15,069 bases of DNA from REEB85 sp018971455 (GTDB taxonomy: Bacteria > Pseudomonadota > Alphaproteobacteria > Acetobacterales > Acetobacteraceae): the NCBI GenBank assembly GCA_028871195.1, contig JAGWNT010000095.1, positions 1 to 15,069 of the forward strand, given 5' to 3'. The notes beneath the pieces were generated by a model. It did not search any database and had not been told where the DNA came from. It worked only from the letters and a program-made list of their open reading frames with translations. Of this stretch, positions 14,199 through 15,069 are shown one piece after another. Within the stretch, counting starts at the first letter, position 1, and the number at the start of each line of letters is the position of its first letter. A program made the position numbers and the translations under genes.

Positions 14199-14273
14199 TC
14201 AGCGAAAATCAACAGACACGCCCCATTCGCCCCGCACCACCTTCACCAGCTCCCGCTTACGGGCAGGCCTCAT
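14199..14273 (-). pseudogene. IS3-family transposase orfB, 5' fragment
   Basis: The ATG overlaps the restored orfA stop by the usual ATGA, and the first residues MRPARKREL..VRGEWGVSV match the start of orfB in this IS group. Similarity ends after 21 codons, where unrelated sequence brings a stop. The integrase core is entirely missing, so the rest was lost by deletion or by another insertion. Confidence 0.7.
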
Positions 14274-14582
14274 AGCTTTCGGCGGATGACCTCCTGCAAC
14301 ATCTCCTTGTCCAGCGACAGGTCAGCCACCAGGCGCTCCAGCTTGGCGTTCTCGTCCTCGAGCTGCTTCAGCCGCCGCATCTCCGTCGGCAGCAACCCGG
14401 GCATACTTCCTCTTCCAGTTGAAATACGTCGCCCGGCTGATCCCCGCCCGTCGGCAGATCTCCACTACCGCGACCCCGTCATCACCCTGTCTCAGGATGA
14501 ACGCCTTCTGAGCCTCCGTGAACCTCGATGCCTTATCGTTCTCCGCTCCTCCCAGCCAAGGGAAACGCCGCGGAAAACTCAA
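14270..14582 (-). pseudogene. IS3-family transposase orfA, frameshifted
   Basis: The N-terminal half reads KASRFTEAQKAFILRQGDDGVAVVEICRRAGISRATYFNWKRKYA, the helix-turn-helix typical of IS3-family OrfA. At about 14399-14401 one extra G/C (CCCGGG where CCCGG is expected) shifts the frame. The other frame then continues LLPTEMRRLKQLEDENAKLERLVADLSLDKEMLQEVIRRKL, the leucine-zipper part, to a stop at 14270. No ATG or GTG is found at the expected start; only a TTG at 14582 opens the frame. The gene is therefore dead at two points. Confidence 0.82.
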
Positions 14583-14611
14583 CCCAAAAGCGGTCCAGTT
14601 TGCGGGGCTCA

Positions 14612-14798
14612 GATCAAGCGTTTTGGTCAGCTTCCCGATGATCTACATGCGGACGGGGTACCGCCCCGTCTCGACCTGCGCCGAATAGCTGCGGCTCATC
14701 CCAGCAACATCGGCAAGCTCATCCTGCGACATCCGCCGGTCGTGGCGTAGCCGTCGACGGTTCGTTGCAAATAGGTCGTGGACGTCGCTGCCGTCCAT
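14612..14798 (-). pseudogene. XRE/HTH-type regulator, nonsense-mutated and disrupted by the IS3 element
   Basis: From ATG 14798 the protein reads MDGSDVHDLFATNRRRLRHDRRMSQDELADVAGMSRSYSAQVETGRYPVRM and stops at TAG 14643-14645 after 51 residues. The stop falls inside a normal XRE domain: the same frame continues IIGKLTKTLD, the last helix of the HTH_3 fold, up to the IS3 end at 14611. A single-base change from GAG (Glu) or AAG (Lys) would explain the TAG. The domain is then cut by the IS. A truncated HTH might still be made, but the fifth helix would be lost. It diverges from a small gene starting at 14895. Confidence 0.75.
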
Positions 14799-14817
14799 GC
14801 AACGAGCGAACAGGATT

Positions 14818-14830
14818 ACGCAACCTGCGT
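14818..14830. promoter_or_regulatory. Short dyad in the divergent gap, possible operator
   Basis: ACGCA and TGCGT flank ACC in the 96-base gap between the XRE-type pseudogene and the divergent gene. A TATATA stretch lies just beyond at about 14838-14844. XRE regulators often bind such dyads next to their own gene; the evidence is only position and symmetry. Confidence 0.3.
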
Positions 14831-14894
14831 ACCTCGATATATAACGCAAACGAATGATGCGATGTTGGCAGCCTGACCACGGAAGTGCGGATGT

Positions 14895-15069
14895 ATGGAC
14901 TGGCGCGAGAGGCAATTCATCGAAGACGCACAACGGATCAAGAACCGAATCGGCGCCGACGAAGCCAGAAAGCTCGCCAACAAGCAGGCCCGTGAAGCCG
15001 AACATCAGGCGATGTTTGCGCAGATTTTCACGGCGGCAGCCTGGGGACTTGGCATTGCCGTCACCGTCA
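14895..15069 (+). CDS. Small protein of unknown function, partial (runs off the window)
   Basis: An open frame from ATG 14895 to the window end with 58 codons and no stop. It starts MDWRERQFIEDAQRIKNRIG, a charged, probably coiled-coil helix rich in Glu, Arg, Lys and Gln, and continues AREAEHQAMFAQIFTAAAWGLGIAVTV, which looks like the start of a membrane helix. A different frame opens at ATG 14891 but stops after about 36 codons. No family was recognised. It is divergent from the XRE-type pseudogene, a layout common for small phage- or plasmid-like gene pairs. Confidence 0.55.
   Translation, partial: MDWRERQFIEDAQRIKNRIGADEARKLANKQAREAEHQAMFAQIFTAAAWGLGIAVTV

Larger units (their letters stand above)
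14199..14611 (-). mobile_element. IS3-family element remnant (left end, orfA and start of orfB)
   Basis: The right boundary in this window is taken at 14611, where the minus strand begins TGAGCCCCGC, a plausible IS3-type terminal sequence starting with TGA. The XRE-type reading frame is interrupted exactly there. The other end and most of orfB are gone, so no target duplication can be checked. Confidence 0.7.

Noticed and set aside
1..15069. CRISPR arrays, tRNA or rRNA genes, toxin-antitoxin or phage defence genes.
   Set aside because: No regularly spaced repeats, cloverleaf-like sequences or recognisable defence proteins were seen on either strand.

Overview
The window is high-GC DNA with the gene density, ATGA stop/start overlaps and gene content of an alphaproteobacterium. 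The ECF11-type sigma factor with a ChrR anti-sigma, the FrcA-like single-domain sugar ABC ATPase and the style of the intergenic palindrome would fit Rhodospirillales/Acetobacteraceae. That placement is an inference from gene content; no rRNA or other marker gene is present.

Left block (1-4822): a LacI-family regulator on the + strand converges on a minus-strand CUT2-type sugar transporter operon read ATPase, permease, periplasmic binding protein. The two units meet at a long palindromic element that probably terminates both. A 14-bp LacI-like operator palindrome lies at the predicted start of the ABC transcript. Upstream of the ABC genes is the 3' two-thirds of a two-domain SnoaL/NTF2-like gene, cut off by an IS481-family element.

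IS block (4819-5853): a complete IS481-type element with terminal inverted repeats and CTAG on both sides. Its transposase is frameshifted by an extra copy of an 8-bp repeat. The missing 5' part of the SnoaL-like gene is not on the other side, so the IS marks a deletion or rearrangement junction between two unrelated neighbourhoods.

Central block (5913-14125): a divergent stress module around an ECF sigma factor and ChrR-type zinc anti-sigma factor, the pair that responds to singlet oxygen in Rhodobacter sphaeroides. To the right: sigma, chrR, alpha/beta hydrolase, DUF1295 membrane protein, CFA-synthase-like methyltransferase and an unrecognised membrane protein. To the left: FAD-dependent amine-oxidase-like protein, DUF1365, a C-terminal-only CFA-synthase-like protein, DUF6134 and a lipocalin lipoprotein. 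Most of these genes overlap by 1-4 bases. Between the two arms are back-to-back ECF11-like promoters whose -35 elements form a perfect dyad. The set looks like a sigma-controlled module for modifying or repairing membrane fatty acids under photo-oxidative stress.

Right block (14126-15069): a mosaic of IS remnants (a frameshifted IS3-family orfA, the start of its orfB, and possibly the end of another IS), an XRE-type regulator inactivated by a nonsense codon and then by the IS3 insertion, and the start of a small divergent gene that runs off the window.
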